Positions 1 to 7,552 of a stretch of 14,433 nt of DNA are shown here, one piece after another. Every line of letters starts with the position of its first letter. Positions within the stretch are counted from its first letter, which is position 1. Source of the DNA: Treponema sp. (GTDB taxonomy: Bacteria; Spirochaetota; Spirochaetia; Treponematales; Breznakiellaceae); contig JAIWNU010000142.1 in the NCBI GenBank assembly GCA_020216655.1, positions 1 through 14,433 on the forward strand. Reading direction: 5' to 3'. A program made the position numbers and the translations under genes. The notes beneath the pieces were generated by a model. That model had not been told where the DNA came from. It made no database searches and worked only from the letters and a program-made list of their open reading frames with translations.

Positions 1-179
1 CCCGTCTCTTGGCCGTCAAAAAAAGCTTGGAGGTTCCAGGACGCAAGGCTGAAATGGGTCTGTTGTTTGGGATTTGCAAGGGGATTTTCACAGCCGGTGC
101 AGCCAAGAAAAAAGAGGGGCAGCAGAAGGACTGCTTTATTCATCAACCTAGTCAACCGAAAGAAAAAGGACCGTACCAT
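1..179 (-). CDS. Endonuclease/exonuclease/phosphatase-family lipoprotein, N-terminal fragment
   Basis: The gene runs off the left edge of the window; only the first 59 codons are visible. Seen: an ATG at 179 with AGGAGG seven bases upstream; a basic N-terminus (RLTRLMNKA); a hydrophobic stretch LLLPLFFLG followed by Cys27 and Cys30, a plausible relaxed spirochaetal lipobox; then FSLASWNLQAFFDGQETG. The SWNLQ-x-FFDG pattern is the first beta-strand motif of the EEP (DNase I-like) superfamily, where the Asn helps bind metal. An in-frame ATG at 143 (MNKA) gives a more ordinary signal peptide but lacks a good ribosome site, so 179 is preferred. The inferred product is an exported lipid-anchored nuclease or phosphodiesterase. 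Its substrate cannot be told. It lies 112 bases downstream of the cellobiose phosphorylase on the same strand and has its own ribosome site, so it may or may not be co-transcribed. The family call is good but rests on one motif; catalytic Glu, Asp and His residues lie outside the window. Confidence 0.68.
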   Translation of the reverse strand, partial: MVRSFFFRLTRLMNKAVLLLPLFFLGCTGCENPLANPKQQTHFSLASWNLQAFFDGQET

Positions 180-195
180 GGGAGACCTCCTCCCA
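179..195 (-). promoter_or_regulatory. Hairpin presenting the ribosome site of the lipoprotein gene
   Basis: On the minus strand TGGGAG pairs with CTCCCA (6 bp, loop GAGGT). The last stem base is the A of the ATG at 179. The Shine-Dalgarno core GGAGG is split between stem and loop. Such a fold could modulate initiation; it may also be a by-chance consequence of a purine-rich ribosome site facing pyrimidines. Seen in sequence; function inferred. Confidence 0.3.
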
Positions 196-249
196 CAGTA
201 CGGCCCCAAACCAGGAGGCTGCTTTAATCGGAAAGTACGGCTCCGATAG

Positions 250-309
250 CCGACGGTCACCTGCGTTCACTAACCGCGCGGTTTTGCTCTATCAACCGAC
301 TGTCACCTG
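250..309. repeat. Imperfect 14-bp direct repeat at the end of the GH94 gene
   Basis: CCGACGGTCACCTG at 250-263 and CCGACTGTCACCTG at 296-309 match at 13 of 14 positions, 46 bases apart. The right copy encodes, on the minus strand, the final residues QVTVG of the phosphorylase just before its stop. The left copy would read QVTVG again but in another frame. It looks like a small tail duplication. Between them, AACCGCGCGGTT at 272-283 is a perfect 12-bp palindrome just past the stop codon, and a hairpin CGGCT/AGCCG lies at 238-252. No clear T-run follows on the minus strand, so no terminator is called here. Confidence 0.45.
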
Positions 310-2757
310 AAGGTGTACCTGTGATCCAGGAGCGGCGGCAGGTACCAGGGTACCATTTATAGGATTGCCGTTTACACGGATGCTTATTTGGCCGTCGTTC
401 TTTCGGTTTTCTACTTCGATTTGGTAATGGGCACCCCGGAAATAGCGGCGGATGACCGCCTTTTTTACATGCGAAGGCAGCCTGGGTTCCACCACAAGGC
501 CGTCAAAAGCAGGCCTGATGCCCAGTATCCATTGGGACAGGGCCACAAAATTCCAGGCGGCGGTGCCTGTGAGCCATGAGTTTTTAGCTTCCCCATGACG
601 GCGGCTTCCCTTGCCGGCTATCATCTGGGAATAGACATAGGGCTCCATCCGGTGAAGTTCAGAAATCTCTTCCCGGTAGGCGGGGGCGATTTTTTTCCAG
701 TATTCAAAGGCCCGGTCAGGCCGGCCTACACGGATTTCACCGATCATAACCCAGGGGTTGTTGTGGCAGAAGATGCCCCCGTTTTCCTTATAACCCGGCG
801 GATACGAAGAGACTTCGCCCAGTTCCAGGTGATATTCCTTATAAGGTGGATCGAGGATCACAATGCCGTGGGGTGTGTCCAGATGCTGAGCCACAGAGTC
901 CAGGGCCTTAACTGGATAGCCCCGATCCTGGCCGACTAAGGCCATGGCGCCGAAACCCTGGGTTTCGATAAATATTTTACCGTCCTCGCATTCGGCAGAA
1001 CCGACCTTGCGGCTCGCATCGTCGTAGGCTCGGATAAACCATTGGCCGTCCCAGCCATGTTCCAACAGGGCCCTTTCCATGGCGCGGACCGCAGCTTCGG
1101 CATTGAGAGCCTCTTCCGCGTCTCCGAAACGTTTACAGATTTCGATATAATCCGGCGCGGCATAAAGGAACATTTGGGCGATGAGCACCGATTCGGCGGT
1201 CTTGCCGTCCTTGTTGGTGCTGGTTTGGAACGAATCGTTCGGGTCTGTGGAAAAACAGTTCAGGTTCAGGCAGTCATTCCAGTCAGCCCGGCCAATCAGG
1301 GGAAGCCCATGGGGGCCTAAGTTGTCCGTAACATGATGGAATGAACGCTTAAGGTGCTCAAAAAGGCTTGCGGTATTTGCAGGGTTATTATCAAAGGGGA
1401 CGGGAGTTTTTAAGAAATCCCAGTCGCCGGTTTCTTTAAGGTACCCGGCTACCCCAATCACGAGCCACAGGGGATCGTCGTTAAAGTTGCCGCCGATATC
1501 TGCATTGCCCCGCTTGGTGAGGGGCTGGAACTGGTGGTAGGCCCCGCCGTCGGGGAACTGGGTAGAGGCAACGTCAAAAAGCCGTTCCCGGGCCTTTGCG
1601 GGCATCAGGTGAACAAAACCGAGCATATCCTGGCAGGTATCCCGGAATCCGATACCCCGGCCGATGCCGCTTTCAAAATATGACGCACTACGGGCCATGT
1701 TATAGGTGACCACACACTGGTACTGGTTCCAGATGTTGGCCATCCGGTCCAGTTTTTCATCACCCGTAATCACCGAGAAATGAGAAAGTTTTTCATCCCA
1801 GAACCGTTCGAGCTCATCCCAAGCTGCCTGAAATGCCTCTTTTTTGGAGAATCGCTCTTGGAGTTTCCAAGCTAGTTCTTTGTTGACCACACCAGGCTGC
1901 GCCCATTTTGCATTCTGCGGGTTTTCTATATACCCCAGCATAAAGAGGGCCCGGTGCTTTTCGCCGGGCTTAAGGGTCCACTCTATACGGTGGCTTGCCA
2001 CAGGAGACCAGCCGTCGGCGATAGAGTTCCAACTTGCCCCCTGGGCAACTGCCTGGGGACGAGAAAAGTCTCCGTCCCGGCCGACAAAGGCATCCCGGTC
2101 CGAATCAAAACCCGCAATGTCCGCGTCAGTCCAGAAAAAGGCATAGTGGTTCCGCCGTTCCCGGTATTCCGTAACGTGGTAAATGGCAGAGCCCTCTACT
2201 TCTACCTGGCCGGTGGAAAGGTTACGCTGGAAATTGGTAAAGTCATCCAGGGCATTCCATAAACAGAATTCTACAAAGGAGTGTATGCAGACAGCCTTGT
2301 CTTCCCGGCTTATGTTTTCCAACACCAGTTCCTGCAGCTCCGCATTGGTTCCTATGGGGACCAGGTACCGCACAGTGGCCCGAAGCCCATTTTTTTCGGC
2401 CACAATGGTGGTTCTGCCAAGACCGTGCCTGCATTCGTAAAAATCAAGCTCTGTCTTGGTAGGCTTCCATCCCGGGTTCCAGGGTTCCCCTTTTAGTTTA
2501 CCGAGACTGTTTCCAGCAGCGACCTGCCGTTCCTGGATATACAAATAGCGGCCGTTCGTATCCTGGGGAACATCGTTATACCGATACCGGGTAAGGCGCC
2601 TCAGCCGTGCATCCCGGTAAAAGGAGTAGCCCCCGGCGGTATTAGAAATAAGGGAAAAGAAGCCCTCGGTTCCCAGATAGTTAATCCACGGGTGAGGTGT
2701 ACGGGGAGTGTTGATGACATACTCCCGTTTCGCATCATCAAAGTGTCCAAAACGCAT
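292..2757 (-). CDS. cbp: Cellobiose phosphorylase (GH94)
   Basis: Cytoplasmic enzyme that splits cellobiose with phosphate into alpha-D-glucose 1-phosphate and glucose, saving one ATP compared with hydrolysis. The 821 residues match the usual length of about 810-820. The N-terminus (MRFGHFDDAKREYVI, then PRTPHPWINYLGTEGF and AGGYSFYRDARLRRLTRYRY) is the classic cellobiose-phosphorylase beta-sandwich opening. The (alpha/alpha)6 barrel has GRADWNDCLN at 489-498; Asp495 is the expected general acid. GIFCHNNPW (661-669) and NSWLTGTAAWNF (726-737) carry the His and Thr typical of the phosphate site. There is no signal peptide. The ATG at 2757 has AAAGGA seven bases upstream and lies 4 bases after the permease stop, so it is the last gene of the transporter operon. 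Chitobiose and cellodextrin phosphorylases are related, but the opening motifs favour cellobiose. Activity on a glucose-mannose disaccharide cannot be excluded given the beta-mannosidase nearby. Confidence 0.93.
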   Translation of the reverse strand: MRFGHFDDAKREYVINTPRTPHPWINYLGTEGFFSLISNTAGGYSFYRDARLRRLTRYRYNDVPQDTNGRYLYIQERQVAAGNSLGKLKGEPWNPGWKPTKTELDFYECRHGLGRTTIVAEKNGLRATVRYLVPIGTNAELQELVLENISREDKAVCIHSFVEFCLWNALDDFTNFQRNLSTGQVEVEGSAIYHVTEYRERRNHYAFFWTDADIAGFDSDRDAFVGRDGDFSRPQAVAQGASWNSIADGWSPVASHRIEWTLKPGEKHRALFMLGYIENPQNAKWAQPGVVNKELAWKLQERFSKKEAFQAAWDELERFWDEKLSHFSVITGDEKLDRMANIWNQYQCVVTYNMARSASYFESGIGRGIGFRDTCQDMLGFVHLMPAKARERLFDVASTQFPDGGAYHQFQPLTKRGNADIGGNFNDDPLWLVIGVAGYLKETGDWDFLKTPVPFDNNPANTASLFEHLKRSFHHVTDNLGPHGLPLIGRADWNDCLNLNCFSTDPNDSFQTSTNKDGKTAESVLIAQMFLYAAPDYIEICKRFGDAEEALNAEAAVRAMERALLEHGWDGQWFIRAYDDASRKVGSAECEDGKIFIETQGFGAMALVGQDRGYPVKALDSVAQHLDTPHGIVILDPPYKEYHLELGEVSSYPPGYKENGGIFCHNNPWVMIGEIRVGRPDRAFEYWKKIAPAYREEISELHRMEPYVYSQMIAGKGSRRHGEAKNSWLTGTAAWNFVALSQWILGIRPAFDGLVVEPRLPSHVKKAVIRRYFRGAHYQIEVENRKNDGQISIRVNGNPINGTLVPAAAPGSQVHLQVTVG

Positions 2758-2761
2758 AATC

Positions 2762-3874
2762 CTATCCTTTCACGGCACCGGCGACAACGCCCTGGGTTAA
2801 CCGTTTGTTAAAGATGAAATAGACAATCATAACTGGCAGCACCGCAATAACTAAAGCGGCGAGCTGCCAGCCAAGCTGGGTACTGGTAAGGCTGGAGAAT
2901 GAATAAACGCCCACGGGTAAGGACTTGGTGAGTTCAGAGCTGGCGATAACCAACACAAGAAGGAACTCGTTCCAAATTCCCAGGGCGCTGATAATTGAAA
3001 TGGTCGTAATGACCGGCACCGTCATGGGGACGATAATACTGAAAAACATTTTAAAGTAGGTCGCCCCGTCTATGAAGGCCGATTCGATAAGGCTGTCCGG
3101 CAGGTCACGGATAAACTGGGTTGTGAGCATCACCGAGAGGGGGAGCCCAAAGGCGGTATACACAAGAATGACCCCCACATGGGTATCGGTGAGCTTCATG
3201 TTGGAGAGCATAAGGAAGAGGGGGATGATTACCGAATTGGTGCTGATAAGGTAGCCAAAGCCGATAAGACCTGAGATAGCAAGCGACGCTTTCTTAAAGG
3301 CCATCTTGCTTAAGCCAAAGCCGGCCATCAATCCAAAAAGGACGATTAAAAAGGTTGATATTCCGGAATACAGGAGACTGTTTACAAATTTGCCCGCCAG
3401 TTTTCCCCGTTCAAAGGCTGACCGGTAGTTAAAGAACACGGTCTTCCAATGGATATCCCATTGCATTTTTTTAGGGAGCTGGGAAACCCGCACCGTGTCT
3501 CCAGGCTTGAGGTTCTGCAGGTCAGGGGGAAGTTCATCCTTTACGAGGAAATGCATCATGAGCCGCAGGGTTGGGGCAATTGTAGTCGATTCTATGATAA
3601 TCCGTTCCCGCGGATCCTTTTCCGGATCATAGGGAAGAATGACGTTCAATGTTTTAGGGATCACCACATACTCATCGTTTTTGTTTTCAAACAGGGCCTT
3701 AGGCAGGGCATAAATATCCTTGACTAGTTCCTCGTTGGACTTAAAAGAGGAATAGAGCATCCAGATGAGGGGAACTATCGTGATAAGGGTCCAGGATACG
3801 AAGACTACATAGGAAATAAAGGAGCCGATGATGTGTTTTATTTTAAAATCCGGGGTAGCTAACCGCTTATCCAT
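2762..3874 (-). CDS. ABC sugar permease, MalG-like, with enlarged first extracytoplasmic loop
   Basis: Inner-membrane permease of a carbohydrate (CUT1-type) ABC importer, partner of the MalF-like gene one base upstream. The ATG at 3874 is chosen because GGAGG lies nine bases before it and it begins just after the MalF-like stop; an in-frame ATG at 3895 has no ribosome site. The product is 370 residues, against about 275-300 for the family. Hydrophobic segments lie near 16-42, 164-190, 197-225, 235-253, 276-305 and 333-354. The EAA loop that docks on the ATPase is ESAFIDGATYFKMFFSIIVP (264-283). The excess length sits between the first and second membrane segments: roughly residues 50-150 form a hydrophilic stretch with many charged residues and prolines, where relatives have about 45 residues. 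This would face the periplasm and may contact the binding protein. No frameshift is evident. Exact sugar unknown; the operon suggests a beta-1,4-linked disaccharide or oligosaccharide. Confidence 0.9.
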   Translation of the reverse strand: MDKRLATPDFKIKHIIGSFISYVVFVSWTLITIVPLIWMLYSSFKSNEELVKDIYALPKALFENKNDEYVVIPKTLNVILPYDPEKDPRERIIIESTTIAPTLRLMMHFLVKDELPPDLQNLKPGDTVRVSQLPKKMQWDIHWKTVFFNYRSAFERGKLAGKFVNSLLYSGISTFLIVLFGLMAGFGLSKMAFKKASLAISGLIGFGYLISTNSVIIPLFLMLSNMKLTDTHVGVILVYTAFGLPLSVMLTTQFIRDLPDSLIESAFIDGATYFKMFFSIIVPMTVPVITTISIISALGIWNEFLLVLVIASSELTKSLPVGVYSFSSLTSTQLGWQLAALVIAVLPVMIVYFIFNKRLTQGVVAGAVKG

Positions 3875-3875
3875 A

Positions 3876-4790
3876 TTAGTATTCCTCCCCGGCATTCAGT
3901 TTCTTGCCGATAAAATTGCTTAAGAGAATAAGCAATACACTGATAATGATAATCGCGTTGGAAATTGCCGCGCCGTAGGCAAAACGGGAGGGATTGTTGT
4001 AATCCTGAAAGGCTGTTTGATACATAAAAATGGGAAGCACCATGGCGTTATTTCGCTGGAGCCCCTGGGTGGTTATAGCAAAGATAAGGTCAAAGCCTCG
4101 CAGGGAGCCCGCAATGGCGAGAATGCTCGACACAAGAATAGTTCCCGAAAGGACTGGAACGATGACTCGGGTAAATATCTGAAACTCATTGGCCCCATCA
4201 ATTTGGGCCGCTTCGATCATACCGTTGTCAATCTTTTGCAGGTTGGCAAGAAAAATCACCATATACAAACCGGTGTACATCCAAATAAGTGCAAAACCGA
4301 TGGGGTACATTATGGTTTCCGCCCTCAGCATCATATCGAACTGGGCTTGTGGATTTTGGGTTACTATCTGAATGAAGCGCGCTACAGGTCCATCAGCCTG
4401 GAACATCCGTTTCCAAAGAATACCGATAACGATAGTGGAAAGGAAATTCGGCAGAAATACCATGGACTGGAAAAAACCTGAAGCCTTCACCATTTTCCGG
4501 TACAAAATATAGGCAAGGGCAAAGCCGATGGGGATTTGGCCAAAAACCGATACGGCGACCACAATGAGGTTGTTTTTAAGAGAATGCCAAAAATTGGGGT
4601 CCTGCACCATTTTTGCATACTGTTCCAGACCAACAAAATTCCAGGAGCCCCCCTTGTTCGGGTTAAAATCGGTAAAACTGAGCCAAAATGAATACACTAT
4701 CGGATAGGCGACAATAAACAAAAAAATAGCGGTAGCTGGACCGACCATGCCGATATAGGCTGGAAGGTTTCTGCCGTTACGACCTCTCAT
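3876..4790 (-). CDS. ABC sugar permease, MalF-like
   Basis: First of two membrane components of the CUT1-type importer, 304 residues, ordinary for the sugar-permease family. Hydrophobic segments are near 14-37, 72-96, 106-127, 155-185, 204-228 and 272-294. The cytoplasmic EAA loop EAAQIDGANEFQIFTRVIVP (193-212) is intact, with the conserved Gly, so ATPase coupling should work. FVGLEQYAKMVQDPNFWHSL (52-71) is the usual short periplasmic segment before the second helix. The ATG at 4790 is preceded by GAGGAG at six bases. The stop codon is one base before the start of the MalG-like gene, implying translational coupling. No gene for the ATPase (MalK/MsmK type) is present in the window, so a shared ATPase encoded elsewhere is inferred. 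Confidence 0.92.
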   Translation of the reverse strand: MRGRNGRNLPAYIGMVGPATAIFLFIVAYPIVYSFWLSFTDFNPNKGGSWNFVGLEQYAKMVQDPNFWHSLKNNLIVVAVSVFGQIPIGFALAYILYRKMVKASGFFQSMVFLPNFLSTIVIGILWKRMFQADGPVARFIQIVTQNPQAQFDMMLRAETIMYPIGFALIWMYTGLYMVIFLANLQKIDNGMIEAAQIDGANEFQIFTRVIVPVLSGTILVSSILAIAGSLRGFDLIFAITTQGLQRNNAMVLPIFMYQTAFQDYNNPSRFAYGAAISNAIIIISVLLILLSNFIGKKLNAGEEY

Positions 4791-4880
4791 GTCGTACTCC
4801 TCATAAATAGAGATGGATACAGGGGGTTCCTTTTATGGAGCTACAATGACAGCTATGTAAGGCGCTGGTATATCGCAGCC

Positions 4881-4916
4881 CCCCGAAAGAGCTGTATACG
4901 GATATACGGCTCGGGG
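4881..4916 (-). promoter_or_regulatory. Strong stem-loop between binding-protein and permease genes
   Basis: In the 174-base gap between the binding-protein stop and the MalF-like start, the minus strand can fold as CCCC-GAGC-C-GTATA, loop TCCG, TATAC-A-GCTC-TTTC-GGGG. That is 13 base pairs with one C/A mismatch and a four-base bulge. No T-run follows, so it is not a classical terminator. In many binding-protein operons such a structure protects the upstream message from 3' decay and lets the binding protein be made in excess over the permeases. That role is inferred by analogy. A second, weaker pairing (GGACGGT with ACCGTCT) lies just after the binding-protein stop, near 4921-4960. Confidence 0.6.
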
Positions 4917-4964
4917 CAGACGGTCATGCTTCGCAGGAGCGGAGACACAACCGTCCGTCATTCG

Positions 4965-6254
4965 TTATTTACGAAGCAGTTTTTCTACTTCCGCAGCAAC
5001 CTGTGCGGGGGTCGCGGTGCCGGCAACAATTTTCTGCATACCCGCATTCAAGGCATCATTGGGTGCACCACCCAGGAAGGCGTCGATAACATCGGTATTC
5101 TTAGCCTTTTGGGCAAGACCGACTTTCTGCTTTACGATGGAGGGGAGGTCTTCCGGAACCTTATAGTTCTTAAGGATTGGAGCCACAATGGCGCCATCCC
5201 GGAGCCGCTGGGTGGTTTCCTCGTAGCTATAGAAGTATTTGAGGAACTTCAGGGCCGCATCCCGAACAGCGGGATCCTTGGCGCCAGCCTGGGTAATACC
5301 ATATCCAACCTGGATAGCCGCAGCGACAGAACCAGCGGTGCTGGCTTTTTCGCCGGGCAGCTTCGGCCAGGCGAGCATTTTGGTCTTTTCAGCGACCGCA
5401 GGATCGATGGAACCAGCGGCCCACTGGCCCTGTACCATAAAGAGGGCCTTTTTGTTGCTGAAATTGGAGATGTTGGCGCCGTAATCGACGAGTACCGACT
5501 TATCGGAAATAACGCCGTCTTTGACCATCCGCTGGAGCAAGGAGAGGGAATCTACAAAGGCCTGATCGGTGAACTTGTACTGGCCGGCTACTGCCTTGGA
5601 AACCCAGTTCGGATCCCCAGAAACACGGGCGATAATGGCAGACATGAGGCAGGAGCCCCAGGCCCAGCCGTCAGCACCGTCAATGGATACCACATCAAGA
5701 CCCGCAGCCCGAGCTTTGGGAACCATGGCGACTAAGTCTTCATAGGTTTTCGGCTCGCTAAAGCCCAGGGACTTGACCAGTTCTTCGTTCATATATAGAA
5801 CAGTAGTGATATTGCTGGTGCCAAGAGGAATCTCGTAAATTTCTCCGTTGGGACCCATTGGGGGGATAAGGGCGAGGTCAAAGAAGTTTGCATCGATATA
5901 GGGACGGTGATCAAACTGCTGTTTCGCTTCTTTCCAAGGGGCACCCCAACGGGCATCAGCGCCCATATAAGCCAGGGCAGGAACATCGCCAGCGGCCAGA
6001 CGGGCAGCGACCTTCTGATGATAGGCCTCGTCGTAGAGCAGCTCGTAATCAATTTTGATATTGGGGTTTTCTTTTTCAAAAGCCTTGACAATCCGAACCC
6101 AGTTAACTCCTTCTGAGTTAGAGTTGTCACCGTAGGCCATGGTTTTTACCACGACCTGTTTTGACCCTGACTGACCAGTCTGGGTCTGTCCGCTGGCGAA
6201 AAGCATGCCAGAAGCAGCGAGCAAAGCTGCAAGGACGAATACAGTCTTTTTCAT
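4965..6254 (-). CDS. Extracellular sugar-binding protein of the ABC importer (family 1)
   Basis: Periplasmic receptor delivering sugar to the two permeases downstream. The start at 6254 (MKKTVFVLAALLAASGMLFASGQ) is preferred over an in-frame ATG at 6290, because AGGAGG lies eight bases before it and a typical signal peptide begins there. The product is 429 residues. The signal has KK, a hydrophobic core at 5-19 and likely cleavage around 20-22 (FAS-G). No Cys is present, so it is probably soluble rather than lipid-anchored. The mature part has family-1 features: VRIVKAFEKENPNIKIDYE, a GDVPALAYM segment, NGEIYEIPLGTSNITTVLYMNEELVKSLGF (the hinge-proximal region) and KKALFMVQGQWAAGSID. The aromatic-rich segment DGADGWAWGSCLM may line the sugar site. 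It is the second gene of the minus-strand operon, following the ROK repressor after 111 bases. Ligand not determinable from sequence; context suggests cello- or manno-oligosaccharides. Confidence 0.9.
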   Translation of the reverse strand: MKKTVFVLAALLAASGMLFASGQTQTGQSGSKQVVVKTMAYGDNSNSEGVNWVRIVKAFEKENPNIKIDYELLYDEAYHQKVAARLAAGDVPALAYMGADARWGAPWKEAKQQFDHRPYIDANFFDLALIPPMGPNGEIYEIPLGTSNITTVLYMNEELVKSLGFSEPKTYEDLVAMVPKARAAGLDVVSIDGADGWAWGSCLMSAIIARVSGDPNWVSKAVAGQYKFTDQAFVDSLSLLQRMVKDGVISDKSVLVDYGANISNFSNKKALFMVQGQWAAGSIDPAVAEKTKMLAWPKLPGEKASTAGSVAAAIQVGYGITQAGAKDPAVRDAALKFLKYFYSYEETTQRLRDGAIVAPILKNYKVPEDLPSIVKQKVGLAQKAKNTDVIDAFLGGAPNDALNAGMQKIVAGTATPAQVAAEVEKLLRK

Positions 6255-6318
6255 AAAAAGACCTCCTCTTGTATTTCGGTACCACGGCATAGGTGATAAT
6301 CCTCTTGCCGCACCGTAT

Positions 6319-6337
6319 CCCCAACGGGGTTTTTATT
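6319..6337 (+). terminator. Terminator-like hairpin pointing rightward (possible antisense stop)
   Basis: On the plus strand CCCC-AAC-GGGG is followed directly by TTTTTATT, the form of a short intrinsic terminator. No plus-strand gene ends here; the surrounding genes are on the minus strand. It would stop transcription entering the repressor gene antisense. On the minus strand the same bases give a short hairpin in the binding-protein leader. The stem is only 4 bp. Confidence 0.3.
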
Positions 6338-6359
6338 AAAAACCATGACAGGCGTCATG
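6338..6359 (-). terminator. Intrinsic terminator or attenuator after the ROK gene
   Basis: Six bases past the repressor stop, the minus strand reads CATGAC-GCCT-GTCATG then G and TTTTT. The stem is 6 bp, extended by A-run/T-run pairing. The structure probably ends most repressor transcripts and lets some run on into the binding-protein gene. On the plus strand the same hairpin is followed by ATTTTTTT, so it is bidirectional. No convincing separate promoter for the binding-protein gene was found in the remaining bases before 6254. Confidence 0.55.
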
Positions 6360-6365
6360 ATTTTT

Positions 6366-7532
6366 TTACAAATGCAGGGACAGCACCAGCGGGTCCTGGT
6401 CACTGTCAGAGTCGACCGGCAAATGGGTCGACGTAAAAATCCGGTAAAGCAACATACCCGCAGCCCCATAAGCTACAGCCTTTTCTCCCAGGGTCGAATA
6501 GCTTACTTCGCAGGCCGGCGGCATGGGGTACATCCAATTTCGCTTAATTTCTTCTGTAAAAATTGCAGGGACATCTAAATCGTAGGCTTCTATATCTCCG
6601 CCAATAAAGACCTTGTTCAAATTAAAGGTGTTCACAAAGAGGGCTATATTCCGGCCCATTTCCCGTACAAAACGTTCCAAAATTGCAGGATTTCGAGTGA
6701 CGGTCATAATTTCTTCATAGGGAATAGAAAATTGAGCCCGGTTGCCCTCGGTCCAATAGGCGCTGCGGAATTCGCCGGCGGTAAAATTGGTCCCCGTATA
6801 GACCTTGCTGTCAATCACGATGCCAAAACCCACACCAACCCCGCCGTATTCCTGCAAAGCCACATCGCCGGTACGAAATTGCACTAATGTAAATAGAAAG
6901 TTTTTTAAGCCGTCCGCTTTGTGAAAGGCCAGCTCACCCCAGGAACAGCAATTGGCATCATTGCCGATTAAGAAGGGTATAGAAGTCCGTTCCGCAATAG
7001 CGGCAGAAAAATTCATGGGGCTGGTAAGGTGGAGCGGTATAGAATATTGGATAATCCCCCGGTCCGAATCGATAATTCCCCCCATACCAACACCAACACC
7101 GATGAGCCGTTCGGTGCCGCCCATTTCCTGGGCAAACTCAAAGGCTATATTCAGTACATCCTGAATAAAACTTTCCTGGGTAATGAGTTTCTCCGCAGTC
7201 TTAAAACGCAGGACCTCCCCTACCAGGTTCACCGCGACAACCGAATAGGCTTCTACCTGCATTTCTATGCCGATGATGTAGCCGTAATCCTTGTTAATCG
7301 CCAAATGGATAGGCTTTCTGCCCCCTGCTGGCCCTGCCTGGCCTTCGGAGATTTCGGTGATAAGCCCCAATTCCAGGAGCCTGCTGACTTGGTGAGTAAT
7401 GGTAGATTTTTCCAGATGGAGCTGCTCCGCAATTTCATAGCGGCTGATGAGAGGATTTTTCCAGATAGTTCTAATGATCCGGGCTGCGTTCCGAGCCTTT
7501 TCAGTCTGGTCTATCCCGCTGCTGCGAGCCAC
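6366..7532 (-). CDS. ROK-family transcriptional repressor (NagC/XylR type)
   Basis: Likely sugar-responsive DNA-binding regulator of this locus, 388 residues. The N-terminal winged helix-turn-helix spans about residues 15-60 (SRYEIAEQLHLEKSTITHQVSRLLELGLI), followed by the GGRKP wing turn common to ROK repressors. The ROK sugar-kinase-like domain follows. GNDANC (190-195) keeps the Asn-Asp that binds the sugar hydroxyls, and AGEF (252-255) keeps the Glu. The usual His of GEIGH is absent, and so is the CxCGxxGCxE zinc motif, replaced by a stretch without Cys. The ATP-binding DxGxT is degenerate (GIEMQVEA), so kinase activity is not expected. The start is GTG, with AAAGGCGG seven bases upstream. 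It is divergent from the beta-mannosidase gene and first gene of the transporter operon, so it should control both and itself. Confidence 0.88.
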   Translation of the reverse strand: MARSSGIDQTEKARNAARIIRTIWKNPLISRYEIAEQLHLEKSTITHQVSRLLELGLITEISEGQAGPAGGRKPIHLAINKDYGYIIGIEMQVEAYSVVAVNLVGEVLRFKTAEKLITQESFIQDVLNIAFEFAQEMGGTERLIGVGVGMGGIIDSDRGIIQYSIPLHLTSPMNFSAAIAERTSIPFLIGNDANCCSWGELAFHKADGLKNFLFTLVQFRTGDVALQEYGGVGVGFGIVIDSKVYTGTNFTAGEFRSAYWTEGNRAQFSIPYEEIMTVTRNPAILERFVREMGRNIALFVNTFNLNKVFIGGDIEAYDLDVPAIFTEEIKRNWMYPMPPACEVSYSTLGEKAVAYGAAGMLLYRIFTSTHLPVDSDSDQDPLVLSLHL

Positions 7533-7552
7533 CGTATTACCGCCTTTACTTG

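Noticed and set aside
9..249. Two short plus-strand frames at the left edge
   Set aside because: They overlap the minus-strand lipoprotein start, which has a ribosome site, a signal peptide and an EEP motif.
292..2757. Chitobiose or cellodextrin phosphorylase for the GH94 gene
   Set aside because: The N-terminal motifs and length match cellobiose phosphorylases; cellodextrin phosphorylases are longer and chitobiose enzymes differ in the SYSFY-following segment.
3874..3895. Upstream ATG for the MalG-like permease (overlapping the previous gene)
   Set aside because: No ribosome site there; the ATG at 3874 has GGAGG at proper distance and a one-base gap from the previous stop.
4926..5735. A 269-codon open frame on the plus strand opposite the binding-protein gene
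   Set aside because: It lies antisense to a well-supported binding-protein gene, shows no family motif and reflects the codon bias of the real strand.
6254..6290. Upstream ATG for the binding protein
   Set aside because: It would place 12 extra residues before a standard signal peptide and lacks the AGGAGG found before 6254.
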